The notes under the pieces: model-generated
Database searches by the model: none
What the model was told of the DNA's origin: nothing
What the model saw: the letters and a program-made list of their open reading frames with translations, nothing else
Part shown: positions 14,220 to 21,298 of the stretch, one piece after another
Position numbering within the stretch: position 1 is the first letter of the stretch
Layout: the number at the start of each line of letters is the position of its first letter
Translations under genes and position numbers: made by a program
Assembly (NCBI GenBank): GCA_016176685.1
Contig: JACOWS010000005.1
Location: forward strand, 1-34,991
Length of the DNA stretch: 34,991 nt
Reading direction: 5' to 3'
Source of the DNA: Patescibacteria group bacterium
Lineage (GTDB): Bacteria > Patescibacteriota > Minisyncoccia > Phycocordibacterales > SBAW01

Positions 14220-14417
14220 CTAGGAGGTGGCTGTCTCTTGGCCGGGGAGCGGGGAGTCAGGTGCCGGTGTGGAGTTAAACTTGCTCTTTTGCGTTATAAA
14301 AAAATAGGCGCCGCCCAGGCCAAGCATAATGACCACGATGATTATGGCAGCCAAGGGTCCCACGGGCTCGCGCTGCGGTTTTTTATCGGTGTATTGAGCG
14401 GTATCGCGACTCTCCAT
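14220..14417 (-). CDS. Small single-pass membrane protein, unknown
   Basis: The 65-residue protein has a polar N-terminus (about 20 residues), one strong transmembrane segment (PLAAIIIVVIMLGLGGAYFFI) and a Ser/Pro-rich tail predicted to lie outside. ATG 14417 has TATACT six bases upstream on the minus strand; a TTG at 14423 would fall inside the expected untranscribed spacer. It lies between ppa and tig but has its own promoter. Function unknown. Confidence 0.65.
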   Translation of the reverse strand: MESRDTAQYTDKKPQREPVGPLAAIIIVVIMLGLGGAYFFITQKSKFNSTPAPDSPLPGQETATS

Positions 14418-14431
14418 GCGCAAAGTATATC

Positions 14432-14971
14432 CTATTTTTTTCCAAACTTCTGGTTGTAGAGCTTGATAGACTTTTGCACCGCGGCCACGGCCTCGGCCTT
14501 ACCCTTGATGCCATGTATTTCGACTAGGGCCGGCTTACCTTTAAGCGCTTTGTAGGTTTCAAAAAAATGTTGAAACTCTTTTAGCAGGTGTGTATTAAGG
14601 TCCGCAAGGTCGTTGACGTCGTCCCAACGCTTGTCGTCAACGGGCACCGCGATAACTTTGTAGTCGGACTCGCCGCTGTCTATCATCTCCATTACCGCTA
14701 CCGGGCGCGCGGCAACCAAAATGCCCGGCAGGAGCGCGTAGGTGGTAAGCAACACCACGTCAAGCGGGTCGTCATCTTCCCACAAAGTTTGCGGCGCAAA
14801 GCCATAGTCAAAAGGGTAAGCGGCCGCCGAGTAGTTGGCGCGGTCGAGTTTTATAAGCCCGGTTTTTTTGTCCACCTCATACTTGTTGTTGGAGCCGCGG
14901 GGGATTTCTATGATGACATTAATTTCTTCAGGAACATGGTCGCCCAGCGGTACGTCGTGCCACAAATTCAT
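14432..14971 (-). CDS. ppa: Inorganic pyrophosphatase (family I)
   Basis: The 179-residue protein hydrolyses pyrophosphate to drive biosynthesis. The family I signature is seen at residues 66-71 (DDDPLD), with further metal and substrate residues in IEIPRGSNNKYE, YPFDYGF and VDDKRWDDV. Length is normal. TATACT lies seven bases before the ATG (plus coordinates 14979-14984 for its complement), predicting a leaderless mRNA. Confidence 0.97.
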   Translation of the reverse strand: MNLWHDVPLGDHVPEEINVIIEIPRGSNNKYEVDKKTGLIKLDRANYSAAAYPFDYGFAPQTLWEDDDPLDVVLLTTYALLPGILVAARPVAVMEMIDSGESDYKVIAVPVDDKRWDDVNDLADLNTHLLKEFQHFFETYKALKGKPALVEIHGIKGKAEAVAAVQKSIKLYNQKFGKK

Positions 14972-14995
14972 ACTAAATAGTATAACAAATAATTT

Positions 14996-16189
14996 TTACT
15001 CCGGTTTTTCCGCGGCCTTACCTTCCGCCTTTTCTTCGGTTTGCTCTTCGGCCTTGGCAAGCTGCTCGCCCTTGGCAGATTGTATATCGATGCGCCAGCC
15101 GGTCAGCTTTGCCGCCAGGCGCACATTTTGCCCGCCGCGGCCTATGGCAAGCGACTGTTGGTCCTCGGCTACCATAATGCTCGCTTTATGCTCTTCTTCT
15201 TCTAGCGTTACCGACAGTACTCGCGCGGGGGAGAGCGCTTCCTCTATAAACGCCTTCGGGTCTTCCGACCATTCTATGATGTCGATTTTTTCGCCGCCTA
15301 GCTCCGAGGTTACGGTTGAGACGCGCACGCCCCGCTGGCCCACCAAGGAACCCACCGGGTCTACATGTGCATCGCTCGAGGCGACAGCCACTTTGGAGCG
15401 GCTGCCCGCTTCGCGCGCGATGGCTTTAAACACCACCGTGCCGTGTGCCGCTTCTGGTACCTCCATTTCAAACAGCTTGGCCAAAAATTGCGGGTTCGCG
15501 CGGGAAAGGCGCAGGTATATCCCGCGCGGCGACTCTTCCACCTGATAGAGCAATGCGCGCAGGCGCTCGCCCTGGCGGTAGCGCTCGCCGGGTATCTGCT
15601 CTTCGTAGGGGAGTATCCCGGTGGCGCGGCCGAGGTCGACATAAATGTTGCCGCGCTCCATGCGCTGCACCGTGCCGGAGACGATTTCTCCCGCCCGCTT
15701 GCCAAACTCGGCCACGACGGAAACCTTTTCCGCCTCGCGGATTTTTTGGATAATCACCTGCTTGGCGGTTTGTGCGGCGATGCGGCCGTAGTCCTCTCTG
15801 ACCTCAAGCGGGAAGATTAGTTCGTCGCCCAGCTCGGCGTCGCGCTTAATCAGTTTTGCATCCTCGAGCACAATGTGCTGTTCGGGGTTAAAGCGGGACA
15901 AAAGCTCCTCGTCGGTCATCTCCTGCGGCGGCTTCTGCGTCGCTTCTTCATCGCCCTCTTTTACAAAACGTACGGTCGACTTGTCCACCACCACTTTTAC
16001 CTGGCTGAACTCCGTGGTGCCAAGGTCGAGGTTGATGTGCGCGCGGATAATCTGCCCCTTTTTTGCATATTCTTTTTTGTAGGCGGTAGCAAGCGCGGCC
16101 TCTATCGCCTCGATCACTTTTTGTTTCGGTATCCCGCGCTCTTCTTCAAGCTCGCTCAAGATAGATTGTATTACTTTGATGTCAAACAT
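14996..16189 (-). CDS. nusA: Transcription factor NusA
   Basis: The 397-residue protein binds RNA polymerase and modulates pausing and termination. The order is an N-terminal polymerase-binding domain (MFDIKVIQSILSELEEERGI, EAIEAALATAYKKEY), an S1 domain (GEIVSGTVQRMERGNIYVDL), then two KH domains (DPVGSLVGQRGVRV and SLAIGRGGQNVRLAAKLTGWRIDI) and a short Lys/Glu/Ala tail. The start at MFDIKVIQ is the family start; a longer frame adds 24 residues encoded by leader sequence. A hairpin with a downstream T-rich stretch lies between 16190 and 16235, reminiscent of autoregulated nusA leaders. Confidence 0.95.
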   Translation of the reverse strand: MFDIKVIQSILSELEEERGIPKQKVIEAIEAALATAYKKEYAKKGQIIRAHINLDLGTTEFSQVKVVVDKSTVRFVKEGDEEATQKPPQEMTDEELLSRFNPEQHIVLEDAKLIKRDAELGDELIFPLEVREDYGRIAAQTAKQVIIQKIREAEKVSVVAEFGKRAGEIVSGTVQRMERGNIYVDLGRATGILPYEEQIPGERYRQGERLRALLYQVEESPRGIYLRLSRANPQFLAKLFEMEVPEAAHGTVVFKAIAREAGSRSKVAVASSDAHVDPVGSLVGQRGVRVSTVTSELGGEKIDIIEWSEDPKAFIEEALSPARVLSVTLEEEEHKASIMVAEDQQSLAIGRGGQNVRLAAKLTGWRIDIQSAKGEQLAKAEEQTEEKAEGKAAEKPE

Positions 16190-16199
16190 AATTTTTTGT

Positions 16200-16233
16200 G
16201 TGTTTTTAAAAACTGAACCGCCCTCGTGGGCGG
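16200..16233 (-). promoter_or_regulatory. Leader hairpin of nusA
   Basis: On the minus strand CCGCCC-ACGA-GGGCGG (plus 16233 to 16218) is followed by TCAGTTTTTAAA, then the start codon 29 bases after the stem. It looks like an intrinsic terminator placed ahead of the gene, which would allow attenuation by NusA itself. That role is inferred. Confidence 0.5.
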
Positions 16234-16286
16234 CTATCAGATGCACATAATCGTATATCAACAGCCCTTTTTAGTCAAGACCGATA

Positions 16287-16299
16287 TATACTAGTAGTA
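16287..16299 (+). promoter_or_regulatory. -10 box directly upstream of the PilB-like gene
   Basis: TATACT (16287-16292) is separated by seven bases from the ATG at 16300. Predicted transcription start coincides with the start codon. Confidence 0.6.
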
Positions 16300-17952
16300 A
16301 TGCATGTGGAAGAGCGGATGCTCGGCGACTTTCTGGTAGACCGCGGACTCTTGTCGCGCCGCAGTATAGACGATGCGCTTAAGAGGGCGGGAGGCACGCC
16401 GCTCTACGAGGCACTGCAAGGGCTGGGGTTAGTAGACGAAGATGAGCTGCGCCGCGCCGCGGCACACGCCATGGGCGTCACGTTTGTGGAGTTTGCGCGG
16501 CACGAGATAGAGCAAGAGGCGCTGTTTCTCATCCCCGAGCCGCTTGCTCGCGCACGCAACATGCTGGCCTACCGGCTTGGCGAGCAGGGGCTCGAGGTCG
16601 CACTGCTCGACCTTGCCGACCTTGCGGCGCTCGAGCCACTGCACCTCTCCCACAGGGTACTGCCGCGGCTTACCTCGCGGCACTCGCTCACGCACGGGCT
16701 CTTGCATTATCAAAAATTATTGAAGGAAAAATTTGCCGCAGTCTTGGTACATAGCGGCGATGCGGTCGAGGCGCTTTTGCACCACGCGCTCCTTTCCCGC
16801 GCGCACGGGGTCCACATCGACCTTAAAACTACCGGCGCTCTGGTGCGCTACCGCATTGGCCACGCGCTCGAAGACGCGATGGAGTTGCCCGCGCACATCG
16901 GCCAAGCCCTTGCCGACAAACTTAAACTGCTCGCAAAGCTCTTGCCCGCATCGCGCGCAATGCAAGAAGGCCGATTTAAGATTGAAAAAAATGGTGAGCG
17001 ATACGCGGTGCACGTCTTTGCCGGCCCGCGGGTAGATGGCCTGCCTGTGGGCAATGCAGGCGAGCGCATTACCTTGCGCTTGGCGCGCGAGTCCGCGGGG
17101 CACGGGGGCTTTACGCTTGAATCACTTGGTTTACGCGGCAAGGCACTCGAGGATGTGTACGCCGCGCTGTTTGGCAGGCCCGGCTTGGTGGTGGTCGCGG
17201 GCCCTAAAAAATCAGGTGTGAGTACGCTGCTCTACACGCTGCTCGACCTGCTTAACGCACCTGCACGCACCGTAGCCACCGTGGAAGAAACAATCGAGCA
17301 TCGCCTGCCGCATGTGATGCAGGTAGAGATAGATTCGGCCGGCGGTGTGGACACCGCCGCCTCTCTGCGCGCGGTACTCAAGCAAGACCCCAGCGTAGTG
17401 ATGGTCGCCAACCTTCGCGATAGCAGGGTAGCCGCACTCGCGGCTTCGGCCGCATCGTGCGGCGTCATGGTTGTTGCAGGGCTTGAGGCCAACTCTGCAT
17501 CGGAGGCAGTGGAGAGGCTGCTTGGGTTGGGGGTGCCGCCGCTTACGCTTGCATCCACACTGCGCGCGGTGGTGTCTACCCGCCTGGTGGAGAAGTTGCC
17601 AGAAGGTGCCGCGCGCACACCGCTTGCCCGCGCCGACCTTGCCGTGTTTGAACCGTATGCCGACTTCGGCCGAGTGCTCGCGGCCCTTAAAGAAGAGGGG
17701 CTGGTGGAGAAGGGGTCGCAATGGAAGGATCTGGTCTTTGGTGTGGGGGCGGGGGATGGCGTAGTGGGGCTCCAGGAGGTCATGCCCATAACCGAGCCCA
17801 TAAAAGAGCTTATATTGCGGGGCGCCGGGGCAGAGGAGATTGAGCAAGTGGCAAAGACAGAGGGGATGCTTTCTATACTAGAAGACGGGCTATGTAAGGC
17901 CGCAGAAGGAATAACCAGTATCGAGGAGGTATCTCGGCTCTTTACCGAGTAA
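16300..17952 (+). CDS. PilB/GspE-like protein with inactivated ATPase motifs
   Basis: The 550-residue protein has the layout of type IV pilus/type II secretion assembly ATPases: an N-terminal GspE-N-like domain (MLGDFLVDRGLLSRRSIDDA), a middle domain with VHIDLKTTGALVRYRIG, then the RecA-like domain. The nucleotide site is eroded. Walker A reads GPKKSGVST (301-309) with Val where the essential Lys belongs. The Walker B/GEIRD position reads ANLRD (370-374), so the catalytic Glu is gone. The HIS box reads AGLEANSA (393-400) with Glu for His. The zinc Cys motif is absent. The frame is intact and long, so it is conserved as a protein, perhaps as a structural partner of an active PilB elsewhere. 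Confidence 0.85.
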   Translation: MHVEERMLGDFLVDRGLLSRRSIDDALKRAGGTPLYEALQGLGLVDEDELRRAAAHAMGVTFVEFARHEIEQEALFLIPEPLARARNMLAYRLGEQGLEVALLDLADLAALEPLHLSHRVLPRLTSRHSLTHGLLHYQKLLKEKFAAVLVHSGDAVEALLHHALLSRAHGVHIDLKTTGALVRYRIGHALEDAMELPAHIGQALADKLKLLAKLLPASRAMQEGRFKIEKNGERYAVHVFAGPRVDGLPVGNAGERITLRLARESAGHGGFTLESLGLRGKALEDVYAALFGRPGLVVVAGPKKSGVSTLLYTLLDLLNAPARTVATVEETIEHRLPHVMQVEIDSAGGVDTAASLRAVLKQDPSVVMVANLRDSRVAALAASAASCGVMVVAGLEANSASEAVERLLGLGVPPLTLASTLRAVVSTRLVEKLPEGAARTPLARADLAVFEPYADFGRVLAALKEEGLVEKGSQWKDLVFGVGAGDGVVGLQEVMPITEPIKELILRGAGAEEIEQVAKTEGMLSILEDGLCKAAEGITSIEEVSRLFTE

Positions 17953-18018
17953 AAATAGCAAAAATAGGCGAAATATCCTTATTTTAAGGTGTTTTTTGTA
18001 TATTTTGTGCCTATTTGC

Positions 18019-18047
18019 TTGACAAATGTCAAGATTGGGTGTATACT
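18019..18047 (+). promoter_or_regulatory. Near-consensus sigma-70 promoter P1
   Basis: TTGACA (18019-18024) and TATACT (18042-18047) are spaced by exactly 17 bases. Transcription should begin near 18054. It is the upstream member of a tandem pair. Confidence 0.8.
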
Positions 18048-18104
18048 AGTAACAGATACTTCAGCATAGGGTAGGTCGCAGCTCGGGGTCCCAAAGAGAG
18101 GGGC

Positions 18105-18133
18105 TTGACAAGAAAGACCGACTATGCTATACT
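18105..18133 (+). promoter_or_regulatory. Near-consensus sigma-70 promoter P2
   Basis: TTGACA (18105-18110) and TATACT (18128-18133) are spaced by 17 bases, with a TGC extension. The segment GACTATGCTATA is shared with the promoter at 6414-6442. Transcription should begin near 18140. Confidence 0.85.
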
Positions 18134-18139
18134 AAAAAA

Positions 18140-18290
18140 AGTTAACGTCGAGGCACCCTAAAATAGTTTGAACGGAAACAGTCTTTTAGAGGAAGGTTGT
18201 GACCTAGAGCAAGCTCTATATATAGATATAGAAAAGCGGCCGGGAAACACTCTTAACCTTAAAGAGCAGTTTCTCGGCCGCTTTTCTTGT
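18140..18290 (+). ncRNA. Candidate structured small RNA
   Basis: From the P2 start to the strong hairpin lies about 150 bases with no good ORF and several stems: CTAAAA/TTTTAG enclosing GTTT-GAACGG-AAAC, AGGT-TGTG-ACCT, TAGAGC-AA-GCTCTA, then the long terminator-like stem. It does not match my memory of tmRNA, RNase P RNA, 6S or SRP RNA. The tandem strong promoters suggest high expression. It may instead be the leader of the tiny genes downstream. Confidence 0.45.
18227..18290 (+). terminator. Very strong hairpin, probable terminator of the small RNA
   Basis: A 17-bp stem begins AAAAGCGGCCG and ends CGGCCGCTTTT, with one G-U pair. It encloses a second stem CTCTT/AAGAG, and CTTGTT follows. 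Its strength fits transcription termination, with possible read-through to the small genes. Confidence 0.7.
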
Positions 18291-18486
18291 TAAGAGAAGT
18301 GCGGGAGCGAAAACAAATTAAACAATGTCGCTCTCCCGCTTCTCTCCGCAAGAGAGAACAAATAGTTAGTACATTCGTTGGAAGCAAGCATAACCACCTT
18401 GTTTCCAAAAATGTCCTCGCTACGACAGTATGTGCAGTCGGTGAGTGGGACGGAACTTTGACAGATGAATAGCAGCAAGGAGCAAA

Positions 18487-18651
18487 GTGAAAAAACTGCT
18501 CGCAAGAGCGATCACAATGTTGTTCCTCGTTGCCGGACTGACTTCACCTAGGTCGGTACGGTACGAGGGATCGCATCCCGCGCGTGTCGATGTTCTTCGC
18601 CCCGATTGGCGGGGCACTCAATGGAGGAAAAAATGTCGAAAAAAGTTGTAA
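18487..18651 (+). CDS. Tiny secreted peptide, unknown
   Basis: This GTG-started frame encodes 54 residues. The first 20 (MKKLLARAITMLFLVAGLTS) form a clear signal peptide or membrane anchor; the rest is basic and Arg-rich (RPDWRGTQWRKKCRKKL). AAGGAG (18477-18482) lies four bases before the GTG. It overlaps the start of the next frame by 19 bases in a different reading frame. No family is recognised. Confidence 0.45.
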   Translation: MKKLLARAITMLFLVAGLTSPRSVRYEGSHPARVDVLRPDWRGTQWRKKCRKKL

Positions 18652-18749
18652 GAGAAAATTCTTGGGCCGAGGCATTTATTGCCTTGGCCGTCGGCATCGC
18701 CATCGCCATCGCCATCGCGGCGACGTTTTACCTCTCCTTCCCCCACTAA
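18633..18749 (+). CDS. Tiny single-pass membrane peptide, unknown
   Basis: This frame encodes 38 residues: MSKKVVRENSWAEAFIALAV followed by an Ile-Ala repeat helix (GIAIAIAIAIAA) and TFYLSFPH. It is almost entirely one transmembrane helix. GGAGG lies just upstream of the ATG at suitable spacing. The repetitive GCCATC codons suggest slippage-generated lengthening. Confidence 0.5.
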   Translation: MSKKVVRENSWAEAFIALAVGIAIAIAIAATFYLSFPH

Positions 18750-18991
18750 TAAATGTGGGGGAAGCCGGCGAGCGTGACTTGGTTGTCGCGCTCGCCAAAA
18801 GGTTTTTGAGCGAAACCTTTTCAAAAAATTCGCTCCTTTATACCCCCAACGAGCACAGTGCTGGGAAGGGGTTTGAGTAAAAAGTTAACCCGCCCGCGCC
18901 TGGGGCAGAAAATACAGGCCAAGGCAGGTAGTAGCGCACCTGCCGAAAGGAGACTCTCACTGAAGCCAAGCGGCTGAGAGAGTTTAAAGAG

Positions 18992-19246
18992 ATGTATACA
19001 CCCAAGACAATTTTGCGCGCTGCCCTCCTGTTCGAGGGCGAGCAGGCCATGGGCCTGCTCGCGGCCGAGCACGGCTGCCAGGCCCTTGCCGCGGAGATTC
19101 TCCGCGGCGAGCGGCCGGCGCAATCGCGCCGGCCGCTCATGGCGGCCGAGCAGGCCGCCCGCGTGGCGGCCCTGCGTGCCGCCCGCGCCGCCGAGAAGGC
19201 GGCGTTCGCCGCCAATTTGGTGGCGCTCAAGGCCAAGTACAATTAG
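18992..19246 (+). CDS. Alanine-rich helical small protein, unknown
   Basis: The 84-residue protein is about one third Ala, with regularly spaced Arg, Glu and Leu (AAEQAARVAALRAARAAEKA), predicting one or two long amphipathic helices. There are no membrane segments. The start is preceded by AAAGAG, a weak ribosome site, and by a hairpin (CTCTC..GAGAG enclosing AGCC-AAGC-GGCT, about 18954-18982). The GC-rich, palindromic coding sequence differs from its surroundings. Function unknown. Confidence 0.5.
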   Translation: MYTPKTILRAALLFEGEQAMGLLAAEHGCQALAAEILRGERPAQSRRPLMAAEQAARVAALRAARAAEKAAFAANLVALKAKYN

Positions 19247-19337
19247 GCCCCTTGAGCGAAGAGGTTGAAAGGTCCTCTTAAAAAACTTTCACGCTACGCA
19301 CTCCGGCGGGGGAGGAGTGCAAATAAGGAGAGACGCC

Positions 19338-19427
19338 ATGTACATGGTTCTCCCAAATGGCTTGGTGGTTCCTGTGACCACCAAGCACGAGGCGGCCAAG
19401 GTCGCCTCGACCGAACGCGCTCGTTGA
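19338..19427 (+). CDS. Possible 29-residue peptide
   Basis: A short frame (MYMVLPNGLVVPVTTKHEAA, then KVASTERAR) has AAGGAG eight bases before its ATG and starts shortly after a hairpin with GCACTCC/GGAGTGC arms. It is too short to classify. The ribosome site and spacing resemble those of the other small genes of this island. Confidence 0.35.
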   Translation: MYMVLPNGLVVPVTTKHEAAKVASTERAR

Positions 19428-19822
19428 GCGTGTTCGGGCACCCAAGCTCTCTGTGCAAAACGGCTTGGTAGTTTGTAGGTTCTTCGGGAAGGAAGAGATA
19501 CCGAAGTATGGAGGCGACAAGTGGTTACTGTCGTCGCCTCTCTTGAGCTCATCATTAAAATTAATGACGGTTTCAAGAGGGGTTGTGTAAAAAAGCAATC
19601 CCTAAAGTTCCGATTTGCTGGCCCTAACACAAGTCGCCACCCACTGTATTCGTGGGAGGTTGCGGCAACTCCGGCAAATCGATGCTTCTGTTAGTAGTGT
19701 GTGCGTAATCTCCATGACCACTCCTGGAAAGGAGCGGCTCTTGCCTGTCGATACGGAGGCAAGTCCTACGGGAGACCCACTAGCCGTGGCATTCCCGCTG
19801 CGGCAAATTCATGGAGAGCGAG
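19428..19822 (+). other. Structured intergenic stretch
   Basis: These 395 bases carry no supported gene but several stems: GAGGCGAC (19511-19518) with GTCGCCTC (19533-19540), CTCTTGA (19540-19546) with TCAAGAG (19573-19579), TCATTAA-AA-TTAATGA (19552-19567), and CTCCT-GGA-AAGGAG near 19725. The first two stems share a base at 19540, so they may compete. The stretch could be a regulated leader for the 144-residue gene. Confidence 0.5.
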
Positions 19823-20257
19823 ATGACCACCAAGCATTTCTTTTATTCGGTGGGGGCTAACACCCCGAAGTCTGGTTTGAATTACCTCACCCACTCCGGA
19901 AGAGTGTGGTGGGACGGCAGCCGTGAGGCTACCGTCAATGCGGCGCAGGCCGCACTTGCGGCCTATGATGTGGCAGGAAACTGCCACGCACGGGCTATTG
20001 AAGTTGAGGTCTCGGAAGAGATCGGGTTGATCTCACGGATCAACGTATGTGATCTCCGCTCGATGTCTCGCGACATCGAGTCGGAAGACCGCCGCGACTG
20101 GTGGGTCGGCGGCCACGAGGTCGCCGACCCGAAATGGGCCCAGGTCGACTCAGTAAGAGTCGACCACCCACAACAGGGCTACCCGTACGAGTGGGAGCTC
20201 AGAGTGGGAGGCAGGCTCGAGCCTGAACCTCCCACCCTTATTGACGGCGAGGACTAA
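19823..20257 (+). CDS. Unknown 144-residue soluble protein
   Basis: The protein begins MTTKHFFYSVGANTPKSGLN and contains aromatic-rich patches (RVWWDGS, RRDWWVGGHE, YPYEWELRVGG) and an acidic C-terminus. There is no signal peptide or membrane segment and no family I recognise. The ATG at 19823 is preferred over 19811 because GGAG (19814-19817 region) then lies at ribosome-site distance. It is followed by a series of hairpins but no clear T-tract terminator until 20699. Confidence 0.6.
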   Translation: MTTKHFFYSVGANTPKSGLNYLTHSGRVWWDGSREATVNAAQAALAAYDVAGNCHARAIEVEVSEEIGLISRINVCDLRSMSRDIESEDRRDWWVGGHEVADPKWAQVDSVRVDHPQQGYPYEWELRVGGRLEPEPPTLIDGED

Positions 20258-20710
20258 ACCAACCCTCGCCGTTTCGGTGATTGGAGCACCGTAAAAACTC
20301 CAAAAGAAGTTCTTCGTTCGAATTCACTTCGGCGGGTGCACGAGGTCCAAACCTTCCGCACCCGCCCCCTTTCAAGCGCTTTAGGCCCTAGGCCTAGAGT
20401 ATTTGAAAGGGGAACTTATTCTCCTCTTGCATGACACTTGCACACCCAGGTGTCGTGCGGGCGCGGCGGCTGTCTAGTAACTAATACGGTAATGCGTATA
20501 GCGAACGGCAGCCGCCGATGCCCTCTTTATGTTTGCTGCTGATGTAGCCCCCAGGGAGCTGTGAGTGGAATCCTCTACACTTCTATACGCTTAATGTAAA
20601 TCGCCTCGCGCGTTTTTACGCTGAGCTTGTTGAAGCGCCATTCGCAGCTCCGTGGCGACTACCCGCCCAAAAACCGCCTCCATTTCGGGGGCGGTTTTTA
20701 CGTTGGGAGA
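20258..20710. other. Hairpin-rich intergenic stretch
   Basis: In 453 bases there are at least four stable foldbacks: GGCGGGTGC/GCACCCGCC (20331-20339, 20358-20366), a 10-bp stem CCCCTTTCAA/TTGAAAGGGG (20366-20375, 20403-20412), CGGCGGCTG/CAGCCGCCG (20464-20472, 20509-20517) and the terminator at 20669-20699. The first two share base 20366. No ORF is supported. Confidence 0.6.
20669..20699. terminator. Bidirectional terminator
   Basis: AAAAACCGCC and GGCGGTTTTT, extended by three more pairs, form a 13-bp stem with A and T runs on both sides. It serves the leftward toxin-antitoxin pair and the rightward island. Confidence 0.9.
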
Positions 20711-20977
20711 TTAGCGGTAGACCTCATGGTCGCCCACGGCAAGCAATATCACTTCGCCTTTGCTTTTGTCAGTATAGGAAAACACAATGCGGTAACGATA
20801 GTTGACCGAAAAACCACGCCGACCCGCGAGAGGCCCTTTAAGTTTGTGCACATGAAGCCACTCATGATTCATTGTGTTTTTGAAGTCCTCTATTCTTTCA
20901 AATGCTTCGTGTTGAAGCGCGAGCGGAAGTTTCTTGAATTGTCGCCTAAACTGCGGGGACAAATGGACAAGCAACAT
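20711..20977 (-). CDS. RelE/ParE-type toxin
   Basis: The 88-residue protein has the RelE/ParE fold signature: an N-terminal basic helix pair (SPQFRRQFKKLPLALQHEAFERI), then strands HVHKLKGPLAGRRGFSVNYRYRIVF and VILLAVGDHEVYR ending the protein. RelE-type members cleave mRNA on the ribosome; ParE-type act on gyrase, and sequence alone does not decide. It lies three bases after the stop of the putative antitoxin in the same operon, the usual antitoxin-first order. Confidence 0.85.
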   Translation of the reverse strand: MLLVHLSPQFRRQFKKLPLALQHEAFERIEDFKNTMNHEWLHVHKLKGPLAGRRGFSVNYRYRIVFSYTDKSKGEVILLAVGDHEVYR

Positions 20978-20980
20978 GAA

Positions 20981-21196
20981 TTAAAGGTCAAGTAGTTTCC
21001 GAAGGTCTCCCTTAAGAATTTTCCCTTCGGAAACTTCGCGTTCTGCACGCAGTACTGCCTCGACTGCTTCATCTTCGGCAAGTTTGTCGAGCGCTTTGCG
21101 CATGACCGCAGCGCGTGAGGAGCCGACCCCCTGTTTTACCAATGTATCGAGGCGGTCTTCATGGTCTTTGGACAACGGGACGGATATGGTGCTCAT
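20981..21196 (-). CDS. Ribbon-helix-helix antitoxin
   Basis: The 71-residue protein begins MSTISVPLSKDHEDRLDTLV, continues GVGSSRAAVMRKALDKLAED and ends with an acidic/basic tail that would wrap the toxin. This is a typical CopG/RHH DNA-binding domain followed by a toxin-binding helix. It precedes the RelE/ParE toxin and probably represses their shared promoter. A CATACT box lies nine bases upstream of the ATG; the longer frame upstream is not supported. Confidence 0.82.
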   Translation of the reverse strand: MSTISVPLSKDHEDRLDTLVKQGVGSSRAAVMRKALDKLAEDEAVEAVLRAEREVSEGKILKGDLRKLLDL

Positions 21197-21298
21197 AAGA
21201 GTAAAAGTATGAATAATTAATATGAATTTATAGTACTCTTGCCGGTAGTGTGCGTCAAGCGGCTTTTTCGTTTCTGCGAGGATGCTATAGTAACGAGC

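Larger units (their letters stand above)
17953..18486 (+). other. Long non-coding stretch with promoters and structured RNA
   Basis: These 534 bases hold no convincing gene. They contain two near-consensus promoters, a probable small RNA ending in a very strong hairpin near 18230-18290, a second hairpin (arms around 18294-18309 and 18326-18348) and a further 130 bases without clear signals before the first tiny gene at 18487. Confidence 0.7.

Noticed and set aside
18140-18290. tmRNA, RNase P RNA, 6S RNA or SRP RNA
   Set aside because: None of the conserved sequence elements I know for these RNAs is present, so only a generic small RNA is proposed.
18756-18880. Possible 41-residue frame after the 38-residue peptide
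   Set aside because: Candidate starts lack a Shine-Dalgarno site or close -10 box, and the sequence has no recognisable features.
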